This document shows positions 40,305 through 49,472 of a stretch of DNA of 64,000 bases, piece by piece. This DNA comes from Rubrivivax sp. (GTDB lineage Bacteria; Pseudomonadota; Gammaproteobacteria; Burkholderiales; Burkholderiaceae_C), in NCBI GenBank assembly GCA_019635315.1, contig JAHBZT010000002.1:434001-498000 (forward strand), given 5' to 3'. The notes beneath the pieces are model-generated. The model saw nothing but the letters and a program-made list of their open reading frames with translations, ran no database searches and had not been told where the DNA came from. A program made the position numbers and the translations under genes. The first letter of the stretch is position 1. Each line of letters starts with the position of its first letter.

Positions 40305-42128
40305 ATGTCAGCAACCGGCCCCGACACGACCAGTGGTGCACGCGCCCAGCCGGTGCGCCGTTTCGGCCGCCTGCAGCTGCTGCGCCTGCTCGGCAAGAGC
40401 GAGCGCACGATGGCCTGGCAGGTCGACGATCCGCGCACCGGCCAGGAGCTGATGCTGGTGATGCCGCGCGTGCAGCCGGCCGACGCCGCGGCGCTCGAGC
40501 GCTGGCAGCAGTCGGTGCGCCAGGCGTCGCGGCTGGACCACCCGCACCTGGCCGCCGTCGTGGAGATCGGCGTGCAGGACGGCTGGCCCTACGCCGCCTA
40601 CGATCCACGCGGCGACGCGACCCTGACCGACCGCCTGGGTCGCCAGGGCCTGCCCGGACACGAGGCCGCGGCGCTGGCCACCCAGCTGCTGCAGGGCCTG
40701 GCCTTCGCACACGAGGGCGGCATCGCCCACCACGACGTCGAACCCTTCCTGCTGCTGGTCGACGCCGCCGGCGGCCTGCGCATCGCCGGCCTCGCGGTGG
40801 CCGGCGAGATGGCGGCGCGCGAGACCGCGGCGCTGGCCGCCGCCAGCGGCAGCGCGCTGGACCCCGGCTCGCTGCGCGCGCAGCGCGAAGCCGCCGAGCG
40901 CGACGTGCTGGCCAGTGGCCTGCTGCTGCACCAACTGCTGACCGGTGAGCCTGTGCTCGACGAGCCGGACCTCGGGCGCCAGATCGCGCGCCTGCCGCCG
41001 CTGGGCCGCGAATTCGTGCGCCTGCCCTGGGCGCTGGCGCAGCCGGTGGCCGAGCCGCTGCGCGCCATCGTCAACCGGGCCACCGACCGCCAGGAGCGCC
41101 AGCGTTACCGCAATGCACGCACGCTGCTGCGTGCGCTGGAGGGCTGGCTGCAGGCCGACGGCGCCGCCGGCGGCGGCCCGCTGGCGCTGCTGTCCGACCG
41201 CCTGCACCACGCCGGCGTGCTGCCGGCGTCGCCGACCGCGGCGTCGCGCGCGGCCAGGCTGGCGATGATGGAGCGCGAACGCACCAACGAGCTCGCCGAC
41301 GTCGTGCTGGAGGACCTGGCGCTGGCCTTCGAGCTGCTGCGGCTGGTCAACTCGGCACAGGTGCGCGGCAGCCAGGTTTCGGGCAGCGGCCCGGTGCTGA
41401 CCGTGCGCCGGGCGATCGCGATGCTGGGCCTGGAAGGCGTGCGCCGCGCCGCGCTGGCGCTGCGCACCTGGCCCGGACCGCTGGACGAGGCCGGCGCGCA
41501 GGCGCTGACGGCACTGATCGAGCGCAGCAAGCGCGCCGGCCGCGTGGCGCTCGCGCTGCGGCCGGCGCCCTACGACGGCGAGGTCGTCTACCTGCTGACG
41601 CTGCTGCAGAACCTGGGGCGCCTGGTCGTGCAGTACCACTTTGCCGACGAGGCGCAGCAGGTCCGCCGCCTGATGCAGCCGGTGCCCGCGCAGCGCGAAG
41701 GCGAGCCCGACGAGCCGGGCATGAGCGAGGAGGGCGCCGCCTTCGCGGTGCTCGGCGTGGACATCGAGTCGATGGGCGCGGCGGTGGCCCGTCACTGGGG
41801 GCTGGACGACAGCGTCGTCGCGCTGATGCGTCGCCTGCCGCTGGCCACCCCGGTGCGCAGCGCCGATACCGACGACGACATGCTGCGCGCGCTGGCCAGC
41901 TGCGCCAACGAGGCGGTCGACGCCACGCTGCTGCCCGCCTCGCGCGCGGCGGTCGCGCTGCAGCGCGTCGCCCAGCGCTATGCGCGCGTGCTCGGCATCG
42001 GCGTGCGCGAGCTGCAGCAGGCCCTGCACGGTCCCGACGACGCGCCGATCTCGCGCGAGGGCCAGACCGCCTTCGGCGCGCTGGACGCGCTGGCCGACCT
42101 GCCGCACGCCGCGGGGGCCGCGCGTTGA
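40305..42128 (+). CDS. Pseudokinase-HDOD domain protein
   Basis: A 607-residue regulatory protein with two parts. Residues 20-290 follow the Ser/Thr kinase fold ([21 protein letters not shown]) but lack the working parts. There is no glycine loop, no VAIK lysine (LMLVMPRV instead), HRDLKPSN is AHHDVEPF (141-148), and the DFG position reads AGL. So it is a predicted pseudokinase. Residues about 330-530 form an HDOD domain ([31 protein letters not shown]...[22 protein letters not shown]). HDOD domains are HD-fold relatives without catalytic metal residues, found in signalling proteins. Its stop overlaps the next gene's TTG start by 4 bases. Together with that gene it probably forms a matched signalling pair. 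Confidence 0.82.
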   Translation: MSATGPDTTSGARAQPVRRFGRLQLLRLLGKSERTMAWQVDDPRTGQELMLVMPRVQPADAAALERWQQSVRQASRLDHPHLAAVVEIGVQDGWPYAAYDPRGDATLTDRLGRQGLPGHEAAALATQLLQGLAFAHEGGIAHHDVEPFLLLVDAAGGLRIAGLAVAGEMAARETAALAAASGSALDPGSLRAQREAAERDVLASGLLLHQLLTGEPVLDEPDLGRQIARLPPLGREFVRLPWALAQPVAEPLRAIVNRATDRQERQRYRNARTLLRALEGWLQADGAAGGGPLALLSDRLHHAGVLPASPTAASRAARLAMMERERTNELADVVLEDLALAFELLRLVNSAQVRGSQVSGSGPVLTVRRAIAMLGLEGVRRAALALRTWPGPLDEAGAQALTALIERSKRAGRVALALRPAPYDGEVVYLLTLLQNLGRLVVQYHFADEAQQVRRLMQPVPAQREGEPDEPGMSEEGAAFAVLGVDIESMGAAVARHWGLDDSVVALMRRLPLATPVRSADTDDDMLRALASCANEAVDATLLPASRAAVALQRVAQRYARVLGIGVRELQQALHGPDDAPISREGQTAFGALDALADLPHAAGAAR

Positions 42129-44494
42129 GCGCCGTGCTGGGCCCGGGCGCCGCGGCGCAGCGCCAGCTCGGCCGCTTCGCGCTGCTGCGCGAGCTGGGCC
42201 GCGGCGCGCAGGCGCGCGTCTGGCTGGCCCACGACGCGCGGCTGGACCGCGAGGTTGCGCTGAAGCTGCTGGACCCGGGCGCCGACGCGATCGCGGTCAG
42301 CCAGTGGCTGCACGAGGCGCGTGCGGTCAGCCGGCTGACGCACCCGAACATCGTGCCGGTCTTCGAGGCCGACGAGCAGCACGGCGAGCCCTACCTGGTC
42401 TTCGAGTATGTCGAGGGTCCAACCCTGGCCGAGGCGCGGCGCACCAGGCCGGCCTGGCCGGCCCGCGAGGCGGTGCAGCTGATGCTGGGCGTGCTGGACG
42501 CGCTGGCCGCCGCGCACGAGCAGGGCATCGTGCACCGCGACCTCAAGCCGTCCAACGTGCTGCTGGGTCGCGACGGGCGGCCGCGGGTGATGGACTTCGG
42601 CATCGCGGCGCGTGTCGGCAAGGGCGACGGCGCCGTCGTCGGCACCCCCGGCTACATGTCGCCCGAGGCCGCGCGCGGCGAGCCGCCGGTGCCGGCGATG
42701 GACGTCTTCGCCGCCGGCGTGATGCTGGGCGAGCTGCTGGCCGGCGCGCCGCTGATGCGCGAGAGCAACCCCTACCGCGCCGTCGAGCGCGTGCAGAAGG
42801 AAGACCTGCAGCTGCCGGCGCCGGTGAAGGTCGACGCGACGCTGCGCGGCATCGTGCAGCGCGCGCTGGCGCGCGACCGCGCCGCGCGCTACGACGGCGC
42901 GCGCGCGATGCACGCCGCGCTGCACGCCTGGCTGCACCCGGCCGAGGGCCCGGACACCGACGCCGGCGGGGACGACGCGACGCTGCAGTTCCTGCTGCGC
43001 CGCATGCGCCACAAGACCGACTTTCCGGCGCTGTCGGACGCCGTGGTGCGCATCCAGCGCGTGGCGACCTCCGAGACCGAGAGCCTGAAGAGCCTGACCG
43101 ACGAGATCCTCAAGGACGTCGCGCTGACCAACAAGCTGCTGCGCATGGTCAACACGGCGCACTTCACGGCGGTGGCCGGCGGCGGCATCGCCACCGTCTC
43201 GCGCGCGGTCGCGCTGGTCGGCTTCGCGGGCATCCGCAACATGGCGCTGTCGGTGCTGCTGCTGGAGCACATGGGCGACAAGAGCCATGCCGCGCAGATG
43301 AAGGAGGAATTCCTGCGCGCGCTGATGGCCGGCACGCTGGCCGGCGAGCTGACCCAGGTCTCGCGCGAGGCCGAGGAAGCCTTCCTGGCGGCGATGCTCC
43401 AGAACCTCGGCCGCCTGCTGACCGAGTACTACTTTCCGGAAGAGGCGCTGCAGGTCCGCCAGCAGATCGCCGGCGGCGACGACACGCCGGCGCGCCGCGA
43501 GGCGGTCTCGCGTCGTGTGCTGGGCATCGGTTTCGCCGACCTGGGTGCCGGCGTGGCGCGCGCCTGGGGCCTGCCCGACACGCTGCAGCGGGCGCTGCGG
43601 GCCGCCGACGACGAACCACCGGCACGCGCGGTCGACGCCGCCGACCGCCTGCGCTGGCTGGGCCGCGGCGCCAACGCGCTGACCGAGGCGCTGCTGTCGG
43701 CCGACGGGGCGAAGCAGGACGAGGCGCTGCAGCGCGCCGCCGAGCAGCATGCGGCAGCGCTGGGCCTGCAGGCCAAGGACATGGTCGGCGCGGCGCAGGC
43801 GGCGCGCACGCGCATGTCGCAGATGACGCAGGCGCTGGGCCTGCAGCTCGCGCGCGGCGCGCCGGCGCGCCGGCTGCTGCAGTCGACGATGGCCGGCGCG
43901 GGCGCGGGCGCGGCCGCGGCGGCCGGCGCGGCGGCGGCCAGCGCCGATGCGAAGACCGTCGTCATGGCGCCGGAGCCCGGCCAGGTCCAGGCGCGGCTGT
44001 CGCGCGGGCTGGCCGAACTGCGCCAGGCCGCCGCCGGCGGCTCGCTGAAGCTCAACGAGGTGCTGAACCTGGTGCTGGACACGATGCACGGCGCGCTCGG
44101 CTTCCGCCGCGTCGTCTTCTGCCTGCGCGAGGCGCGCAGCGGCCAGCTCGTCGGCCGCGTCGGCCTCGGCGAGGGCGCGGCCGAGGTGCAGGCGGCCTTC
44201 CGCATCGCGCCCGACGCGGCGGCGCGCGGCGACCTGTTCGCCGTGCTGTGCGCCAAGGGCGCGGACCTGCTGATCGCCGATGCCGCCAAGGTGGCCGACC
44301 GGCTGCCGGCCTGGTTCCGCGCCCGCGTCGACGCGCCGACCTTCCTGGTGCTGCCGCTGCTGCTGAAGGGGGCGCCGATCGGGCTGATCTATGCCGACAA
44401 GGCCGAGGCCGGCAGCATCGTGCTCGGGGAGCAGGAGCTGGCGCTGCTGCGCCAGCTGCGCGACCAGGCGGTAGCCGCCTTCGGCCGCGGCTGA
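42125..44494 (+). CDS. Ser/Thr protein kinase-HDOD-GAF protein
   Basis: A 789-residue three-domain protein starting at TTG. The kinase domain (about 15-270) is complete: GRGAQARV (25-32), Lys47 in VALKLL, HRDLKPSN (137-144), DFG (157-159) and GTPGYMSPE (173-181). It therefore belongs to the active Hanks-type group. An HDOD domain follows (about 290-480; FPALSDAVVRIQRVATSETESLKSLTDEILKDVALTNKLLRMVN). After an Ala/Gly linker, a C-terminal GAF-like domain occupies about 630-785 (LKLNEVLNLVLDTMHGALGFRRVVFCLRE...FLVLPLLLKGAPIGLIYADK). No membrane helix is seen. The layout suggests a cytoplasmic kinase whose output depends on a ligand bound by GAF and on HDOD contacts. It shares the kinase-HDOD plan with the overlapping upstream gene, so one probably arose by duplication. 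Confidence 0.88.
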   Translation: MSAVLGPGAAAQRQLGRFALLRELGRGAQARVWLAHDARLDREVALKLLDPGADAIAVSQWLHEARAVSRLTHPNIVPVFEADEQHGEPYLVFEYVEGPTLAEARRTRPAWPAREAVQLMLGVLDALAAAHEQGIVHRDLKPSNVLLGRDGRPRVMDFGIAARVGKGDGAVVGTPGYMSPEAARGEPPVPAMDVFAAGVMLGELLAGAPLMRESNPYRAVERVQKEDLQLPAPVKVDATLRGIVQRALARDRAARYDGARAMHAALHAWLHPAEGPDTDAGGDDATLQFLLRRMRHKTDFPALSDAVVRIQRVATSETESLKSLTDEILKDVALTNKLLRMVNTAHFTAVAGGGIATVSRAVALVGFAGIRNMALSVLLLEHMGDKSHAAQMKEEFLRALMAGTLAGELTQVSREAEEAFLAAMLQNLGRLLTEYYFPEEALQVRQQIAGGDDTPARREAVSRRVLGIGFADLGAGVARAWGLPDTLQRALRAADDEPPARAVDAADRLRWLGRGANALTEALLSADGAKQDEALQRAAEQHAAALGLQAKDMVGAAQAARTRMSQMTQALGLQLARGAPARRLLQSTMAGAGAGAAAAAGAAAASADAKTVVMAPEPGQVQARLSRGLAELRQAAAGGSLKLNEVLNLVLDTMHGALGFRRVVFCLREARSGQLVGRVGLGEGAAEVQAAFRIAPDAAARGDLFAVLCAKGADLLIADAAKVADRLPAWFRARVDAPTFLVLPLLLKGAPIGLIYADKAEAGSIVLGEQELALLRQLRDQAVAAFGRG

Positions 44495-44523
44495 GGAATT
44501 CGCGCCGGGGCCGGGGTGTGAGG

Positions 44524-44621
44524 GTGACGAGCCTGACCCCGGCACTGGTTGCAACGCTTAGGGCTGCTTGGTTCCCCACCTGACCCGGTTGGGCGCGCTT
44601 CCATGCGGGGAGGCCCGTCAC
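44524..44621 (-). ncRNA. ffs: Signal recognition particle RNA (4.5S type)
   Basis: On the minus strand a 98-base hairpin RNA. The ends GTGACG-G-GCCT and AGGC-T-CGTCAC pair. The apical part has the SRP domain IV signature: GGTCAGGTGGGG, AA, CCAAGCAGCC. It contains the conserved asymmetric loop (AAGCAGCC opposite GTCAGG) and a GGAA tetraloop closed by G-C pairs. This matches E. coli 4.5S RNA (GGTCAGGTCCGGAAGGAAGCAGCC) with the closing pairs swapped. It binds Ffh to target membrane proteins. The precise 5' and 3' ends are inferred from the pairing. Confidence 0.9.
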
Positions 44622-44717
44622 GGCGCATTGTAGGCGACGGGGCCGGGCAGGGGCGCCCGCGCTCGCGACGGACCGACTTGCGCGCGGGCCGGATGCCGCG
44701 CAGCCCCGCGGCGGCGC

Positions 44718-45953
44718 TCAGCGGTAGATGTAGCCGCGCTCGAAGGGATAGTCGCTCATCGCGCCTGGCAGCCGCGTGCCGGCAAGCACGCCGGTGGGGC
44801 GCGAGGCCAGCGTCTGGTGCAGCGCCATCCAGCCGCGCTCGAAGCCCATCGCGCTGCCGGCCAGGTACAGCCGGTAGGCGCGCAGCGTCTCCGGTCGCGT
44901 CACCTCGGCGGCGTGGCGCAGCTGTGCCTCCAGCGCGTCGGACCAGGCCCACAGCGTGCGCGCGTAGTGCGGGCGCAGGTTCTCGGTGTCCAGGCCCTCG
45001 AGCCCGGCCTCGGCCATCACGCGCAGCACGTGCGAGACATGCAGCAGCTCGCCGCCGGGGAAGATGTAGCGCTCGACGAATTCGCCGATGCCGGCGCCGA
45101 GCTGCGCGTTGCGCGTGCCGCCGGAGGTGATGCCGTGGTTCAGCAGCAGGCCACCCGGGCGCAGCAGGCGGCGGATCTTCGCGAAGTAGTCGGGCAGCCG
45201 CGCCCGGCCGACATGCTCGAACATGCCGATCGACGCCACCTTGTCCCAGGGCCGGTCCTCGGGCAGCTCGCGGTAGTCCAGCAGCTCCATGCGCACGCGG
45301 CCCGCCAGGCCGCGCTGCTCGATCAGCCGGTTGACATGCGCATGCTGGTTGCGCGAGAGCGTGATGCCGGTGGCCTCCACGCCGTAGTGCTCGGCCGCCC
45401 ACAGCAGCAGCCCGCCCCAGCCGGCGCCGATGTCCAGGAAGCGTTCGCCCGGCTGCAGGCGCAGCTTGCGGCATACCAGGTCCAGCTTGGCCTGCTGGGC
45501 CTGCGCCAGCGTCTGCACGCCCTCGTGCCAGTAGGCGCAGGAATAGACGCGGCGCTCGTCCAGCCACAGCGCGTAGAAGTCGTCGGAGACGTCGTAGTGG
45601 TGCTGGATCTGGCGCGCGTCGGCCGCCGGCGTGTGCTTCAGGCGCGACGCGATCGTGCGGCGCAGCGGCTGGCCCGGCGCATTCGTCGGGTCCTCGTCGA
45701 GCAGCGCCGCCGCGACGGCGATGACGCGGCGCATCGGGCCCTCGATGTCCAGCCGGCCCTCCACGTATTCGCTGGCCAGGCGGCCGATCTTGCCGCCGGC
45801 CAGGTGGCGCAACGGCAGCAGGCTGCTCAGGCGCAGCGTGACGTCGGCCGCCTCGGGGCCGATGCGCTGCCCGCCCGGCAAGACGACGGCCAGCGCACCG
45901 GCGGCCTCCGGCGGCAGTTTCTCCAGGCGCGAGCGGACGAGGGTCTCCCACAT
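44718..45953 (-). CDS. cfa: Cyclopropane-fatty-acyl-phospholipid synthase
   Basis: Adds a methylene from SAM to unsaturated phospholipid acyl chains in the membrane, typically on entry to stationary phase or acid stress. The 411 residues have an N-terminal lipid-binding region and a methyltransferase domain. Key motifs are IQHHYDVSDDFYALWLDERRVYSCAYW, FLDIGAGWGGLLLWAAEHYGVEATGITLS (SAM site) and SIGMFEHVGRARLPDYF with the bicarbonate-site residues. HGITSGGT and the C-terminal RLYLAGSAMGFERGWMALHQTL follow. The start at 45953 has TACAGT ending 9 bases upstream. RpoS controls cfa in enteric bacteria; here the link is only suggestive. Confidence 0.93.
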   Translation of the reverse strand: MWETLVRSRLEKLPPEAAGALAVVLPGGQRIGPEAADVTLRLSSLLPLRHLAGGKIGRLASEYVEGRLDIEGPMRRVIAVAAALLDEDPTNAPGQPLRRTIASRLKHTPAADARQIQHHYDVSDDFYALWLDERRVYSCAYWHEGVQTLAQAQQAKLDLVCRKLRLQPGERFLDIGAGWGGLLLWAAEHYGVEATGITLSRNQHAHVNRLIEQRGLAGRVRMELLDYRELPEDRPWDKVASIGMFEHVGRARLPDYFAKIRRLLRPGGLLLNHGITSGGTRNAQLGAGIGEFVERYIFPGGELLHVSHVLRVMAEAGLEGLDTENLRPHYARTLWAWSDALEAQLRHAAEVTRPETLRAYRLYLAGSAMGFERGWMALHQTLASRPTGVLAGTRLPGAMSDYPFERGYIYR

Positions 45954-45962
45954 GGCGCGCCA

Positions 45963-45968
45963 ACTGTA
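45963..45968 (-). promoter_or_regulatory. -10-like element 9 nt before cfa
   Basis: TACAGT on the minus strand, then 9 bases, then ATG at 45953. Part of the leaderless set; no Shine-Dalgarno. Confidence 0.45.
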
Positions 45969-46043
45969 CGCAAGCCGCGTGCCCGGCGGCAAGCGGCATC
46001 GACCCCACCAGGGTGCAGCGCCCGCACGATGGCGTGAGCGCGG

Positions 46044-47183
46044 TCAGCGCAGCTGCAGCGCGTCGTCGCCCCAGCTGACGCCCAGCGGTTCGATCAGCAG
46101 CCGCTTGGGCCCGGCCTCCACCCGGCCGGCCACCCAGGCCGCGACGCCGCAGCCGCGCGCCACCTCGGCGCAGCGCCCGGCCTGCGCTGCCGGCACGAAG
46201 AGCGCGAAGCCGGCGCCCATGTTCAGCGTGGCGTAGGCCTCCTCGTCGTCCTGCCGGGCCTGCTGCTGGATGAAGCGCAGCACCGGTGGCACCGGCGGCA
46301 GCGTGTGCACGCGGTAGGTGAAGGCGCCAGGGTGGCGCAGCAGCTTGCGCCAGCCGTGGCCGGTGATGTTGGCGGCGTAGTGCACCGGCACGCCGGCGGC
46401 CCACAGGGCCTCGGTCACCGGCGAATACAGCACCGTCGGCGCGAGCAGCGCATCGCCGTAGGTGAGCCCGGGCGCGACCTCGGTGAGGTATCCGTCGGGC
46501 AGCCGCTCGACCAGCTTGCGCGCCAGGCTCAGCCCGTTGGCATGGATGCCGCTCGAGGCCAGCAGCACGATCGCGTCGCCAGGGCCCAGCTTGTCGCCCA
46601 GGCTCAGGCGTTCCCTGGGGCTGACGATGCCGGTGCAGGCCGCCGCGAGGTCGATGCGCCCGCCCTCGACGATGCCGGCCAGCGCCGGCGTCTCGCCGCC
46701 GCCCCAGGCCACGCCGCAGGTGTCGCAGGCCGCCTTCCAGCCGGCGACCAGCGCCTGCGCGCGCGCCGCATCGGCAAACCAGTCGCTGCCGCCGGCGGCC
46801 CAGTAGGCCTGCACGACCAGCGGCGTGGCGCCGACCGTGATCAGGTCGTTGACCGCCATCGCGATCGTGTCCTGCGCGATCGTGCCGTAGCGCGGCCGCC
46901 CGTCCAGGCGCTGCATCTCGTCGGCCACCATCGCCTTGCTGCCCAGGCACTCGACGATGCTGGCCAGGTAGAACGGGCCGACGTCGACGACATAGGCCGA
47001 CTCGCCGCGCGACGCTGCCACCTCGGCGAAGCCGTGCCGCGCCAGGTGCCCCGCGGTGGCGGCGGCGGCACGCTGCGCGGCGACCTTCAGCGGGTCGATC
47101 TGGTCGTAGCGCACGCCGGCCTGCTCGTAGCTCAGCGGGGCGTCGGGCGGGCTGTCCGCGGCGGGGGGCGAGGGCGTCGTCAT
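46044..47183 (-). CDS. PurM-family protein (AIR synthase-like), divergent
   Basis: A 379-residue protein with the AIR synthase fold. Shared features are the N-terminal SYEQAGVRYDQIDPLK, AMAVNDLITVGATPLVVQAYWA (counterpart of the VNDxxxxGAxPLFFLDY motif), CDTCGVAWGGGETPALAGIV (GGETAEMPG motif), IGLASSGIHANGLSLARKL-type VLLASSGIHANG and LNMGAGFALFV. It differs from ordinary PurM at the first ATP-site motif: DGVGTK is replaced by VECLGSK, and the segment before it is unusual. It may be a variant AIR synthase for purine synthesis or a relative with another substrate. It is divergent from dnaX across 62 bases. GATAAT ends 8 bases before the ATG. Confidence 0.75.
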   Translation of the reverse strand: MTTPSPPAADSPPDAPLSYEQAGVRYDQIDPLKVAAQRAAAATAGHLARHGFAEVAASRGESAYVVDVGPFYLASIVECLGSKAMVADEMQRLDGRPRYGTIAQDTIAMAVNDLITVGATPLVVQAYWAAGGSDWFADAARAQALVAGWKAACDTCGVAWGGGETPALAGIVEGGRIDLAAACTGIVSPRERLSLGDKLGPGDAIVLLASSGIHANGLSLARKLVERLPDGYLTEVAPGLTYGDALLAPTVLYSPVTEALWAAGVPVHYAANITGHGWRKLLRHPGAFTYRVHTLPPVPPVLRFIQQQARQDDEEAYATLNMGAGFALFVPAAQAGRCAEVARGCGVAAWVAGRVEAGPKRLLIEPLGVSWGDDALQLR

Positions 47184-47191
47184 GGCCGCGG

Positions 47192-47197
47192 ATTATC
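47192..47197 (-). promoter_or_regulatory. -10-like element 8 nt before the purM-like gene
   Basis: GATAAT on the minus strand, then 8 bases, then ATG at 47183; identical in form to rlmD and ribF. Confidence 0.55.
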
Positions 47198-47232
47198 CGC
47201 GGCCGCCCCCGGGTCGCCCGGGACCGCCCGCC

Positions 47233-47238
47233 TAGAAT
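47233..47238 (+). promoter_or_regulatory. -10-like element 7 nt before dnaX GTG
   Basis: TAGAAT, then 7 bases, then GTG at 47246. The hexamer overlaps a possible ATG at 47237, which would then lie upstream of the transcript and could not be used. Confidence 0.5.
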
Positions 47239-47245
47239 GACCGCC

Positions 47246-49084
47246 GTGAGCACCGTCGTCCTGGCCCGCAAGTACCGGCCGCGCAACTTCGCCGAGATGG
47301 TCGGCCAGCCGCATATCGTGCAGGCGCTGACGAATGCGCTGACGCAGGGCCGGCTGCACCACGCCTACCTGTTCACGGGCACGCGCGGCATCGGCAAGAC
47401 CACGGTCAGCCGCATTCTGGCCAAGAGCCTGAACTGCACCGGCTCCGACGGCACCGGCGGCGTCACGGCCACGCCCTGCGGCGTGTGCCAGGCCTGCACC
47501 GAGATCGACGCCGACCGCTACATCGACTACATCGAGCTCGACGCCGCCAGCAACCGCAGCATCGACGAGGTGCGCGACCTCATCGAGCGCGCCGCCTACA
47601 AGCCCGCGGTCGGTCGCTATAAGGTCTTCATGATCGACGAGGCGCACCAGCTCACCAAGGACGCCTTCAACGCGCTGCTGAAGACGCTGGAGGAGCCGCC
47701 CGAGTACCTGAAGTTCGTGCTGGCGACCACCGACCCCGAGAAGATGCTGCCGACGGTGCTCAGCCGCTGCCTGCAGTTCAACCTGCGCCCGATGGCGCCG
47801 GCCACCGTGCGCGAGCACCTGCAGCAGGTGCTGCAGGCCGAAGGCGTGGCCTTCGACGACGGCGCGCTGCGCCTGCTGGCGCGCGCCGCGCGCGGCTCGA
47901 TGCGCGACGGCCTGTCGCTGACCGACCAGGCCATCGCCTATGGCGGCGGTGCGCTCGCCGAGTCCGGCGTGCGCGCGATGCTGGGCAGCGTGGACCGCGG
48001 CCATGCGCGCCGCATCGTCGAGGCGCTGGCCGCGCGCGACGGCGCCGCGCTGCTGGCCGTCGTCGACGACCTGCGCGGCCTGGCGCTCAGCGCCGCCGGC
48101 ACGCTGGAGGCGCTGGCGCTGCTGCTGCAGCAGATGGCGGTGGAGCAGGCGGTGCCCGGCGCGCTGGATGCTCAGGACCCCGACAGCGAGGACGCCTGCG
48201 CGCTGGCCGGCGTGCTGGCCGCCGACGAGACGCAGCTGCTGTACGGCATGGCGCTGCACGGCCGCGCCGAGCTGGCGCTGATGGCCGACGACTATGCGGC
48301 GCTGACGATGGTGCTGCTGCGCTTCCTGGCCTTCCCGTCGACCGACGCGAAGCCCGCGGCGCGTGCGCCGGCGGCGCCGCTGCGCGCGCCGGCGCCGCCG
48401 GCGCTGTCGGTGCCGCCGGTGACGCGCCCGCGCACCGCGCCGGGGGAGCCGGCGCCGCCCGCCGCCGCGACACGAACCCCGCTGCCGGCAGCCGTGGCCG
48501 CGGCGCCCGTGGCCGCACCCGCACCCGTAGCCCAGCCCTCGACCGAACCCGCGACCACGACCACGACCCTCCCGGTGGCCGCCAACGAACCCGGTGCCCA
48601 GGTGCGGCCGCGGCTGACCGCGCTGGCCGGCGGCGCACTCGCACCCGCCGGCGACGAGCGCCACCCAGCCGTGCCGGTGCCGCCGGCACTGGGCGACCGC
48701 TGGGCCGCGCTGGTCGGCAGGCTGGTCGACAGCGGCCAGCTCGGCGCGCTGGTGCGCGAGCTGGCCGCGCAGTCCGGCCTGCGCGCGATCGACGAGACCG
48801 CCGAGCCGCCGCGCTGGCACCTGGTCGTCGAGCGCGAGATGCTGCGCGCGGTGGCGCTGCGCGACAGGCTGCAGGCGCTGCTGGCCGCCGAGACCGGCGC
48901 GCCGCTGCAGCTCGAGCTGGAACCCGGCGTGCCGGCCGACAGCCCGGCGCGCCGCGACGCCGCCGAGCGCCAGCGCCGGCAGGCCGAGGCCGAGGCCGCG
49001 ATCCACCGGGACCCCGTCGTGCGCGAGCTGCTGGCGCAGTTCGCCACCGCCCGCATCGTGCCGGGCTCGATCAAACCCGTCTGA
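47246..49084 (+). CDS. dnaX: DNA polymerase III subunits gamma/tau
   Basis: Clamp-loader ATPase and scaffold of the replisome. The GTG at 47246 gives [13 protein letters not shown], aligning residue for residue with E. coli MSYQVLARKWRP. It is preferred over the ATG at 47237, which lies inside the -10-like TAGAAT. The 612 residues include Walker [10 protein letters not shown], a zinc-binding set of Cys in [23 protein letters not shown], Walker [11 protein letters not shown], and the sensor and SRC motif [10 protein letters not shown] long Pro/Ala linker precedes tau domain V. I found no A-rich slippery sequence like the E. coli frameshift site, so a separate gamma form is not evident. ybaB and recR follow. 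Confidence 0.95.
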   Translation: MSTVVLARKYRPRNFAEMVGQPHIVQALTNALTQGRLHHAYLFTGTRGIGKTTVSRILAKSLNCTGSDGTGGVTATPCGVCQACTEIDADRYIDYIELDAASNRSIDEVRDLIERAAYKPAVGRYKVFMIDEAHQLTKDAFNALLKTLEEPPEYLKFVLATTDPEKMLPTVLSRCLQFNLRPMAPATVREHLQQVLQAEGVAFDDGALRLLARAARGSMRDGLSLTDQAIAYGGGALAESGVRAMLGSVDRGHARRIVEALAARDGAALLAVVDDLRGLALSAAGTLEALALLLQQMAVEQAVPGALDAQDPDSEDACALAGVLAADETQLLYGMALHGRAELALMADDYAALTMVLLRFLAFPSTDAKPAARAPAAPLRAPAPPALSVPPVTRPRTAPGEPAPPAAATRTPLPAAVAAAPVAAPAPVAQPSTEPATTTTTLPVAANEPGAQVRPRLTALAGGALAPAGDERHPAVPVPPALGDRWAALVGRLVDSGQLGALVRELAAQSGLRAIDETAEPPRWHLVVEREMLRAVALRDRLQALLAAETGAPLQLELEPGVPADSPARRDAAERQRRQAEAEAAIHRDPVVRELLAQFATARIVPGSIKPV

Positions 49085-49104
49085 ACGACACGAAGGACCA
49101 CACC

Positions 49105-49431
49105 ATGATGAAGGGCCAACTCGCCGGTCTGATGAAGCAGGCCCAGGCAATGCAGGAGAACATGAAGCGGGCGCAGGAGGAACTGGCGCAGCTGGAGGTC
49201 GAGGGCCAGTCCGGCGCCGGCCTCGTGAAGGTGACGATGACCTGCAAGCACGACGTCAAGCGCGTGGCCATCGACCCCAGCCTGCTCGCCGAGGACAAGG
49301 ACATGCTGGAGGACCTGGTCGCTGCAGCGTTCAACGACGCGGTGCGCCGTGCCGAGGAGGTCAGCACCGAGAAGATGGGCAAGCTGACCGCCGGGCTGCC
49401 GATGCCCCCGGGGATGAAATTCCCGTTCTGA
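49105..49431 (+). CDS. ybaB: YbaB/EbfC nucleoid-associated protein
   Basis: Small dimeric DNA-binding protein. The 108 residues show the family pattern: [61 protein letters not shown] with a long N-terminal helix then a sheet, and the C-terminal [12 protein letters not shown]. It lies 20 bases after dnaX and before recR, the common dnaX-ybaB-recR order. Borrelia EbfC binds DNA; the exact function in proteobacteria is unsettled. Confidence 0.95.
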   Translation: MMKGQLAGLMKQAQAMQENMKRAQEELAQLEVEGQSGAGLVKVTMTCKHDVKRVAIDPSLLAEDKDMLEDLVAAAFNDAVRRAEEVSTEKMGKLTAGLPMPPGMKFPF

Positions 49432-49472
49432 GGCCTGGCGTGACGTCTCCCTGCTGACGGCGCGCTGCCGAC

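Noticed and set aside
47246-49084. Programmed frameshift in dnaX (gamma form)
   Set aside because: No run of A residues or other slippery heptamer followed by a stem was found in the middle of the gene.
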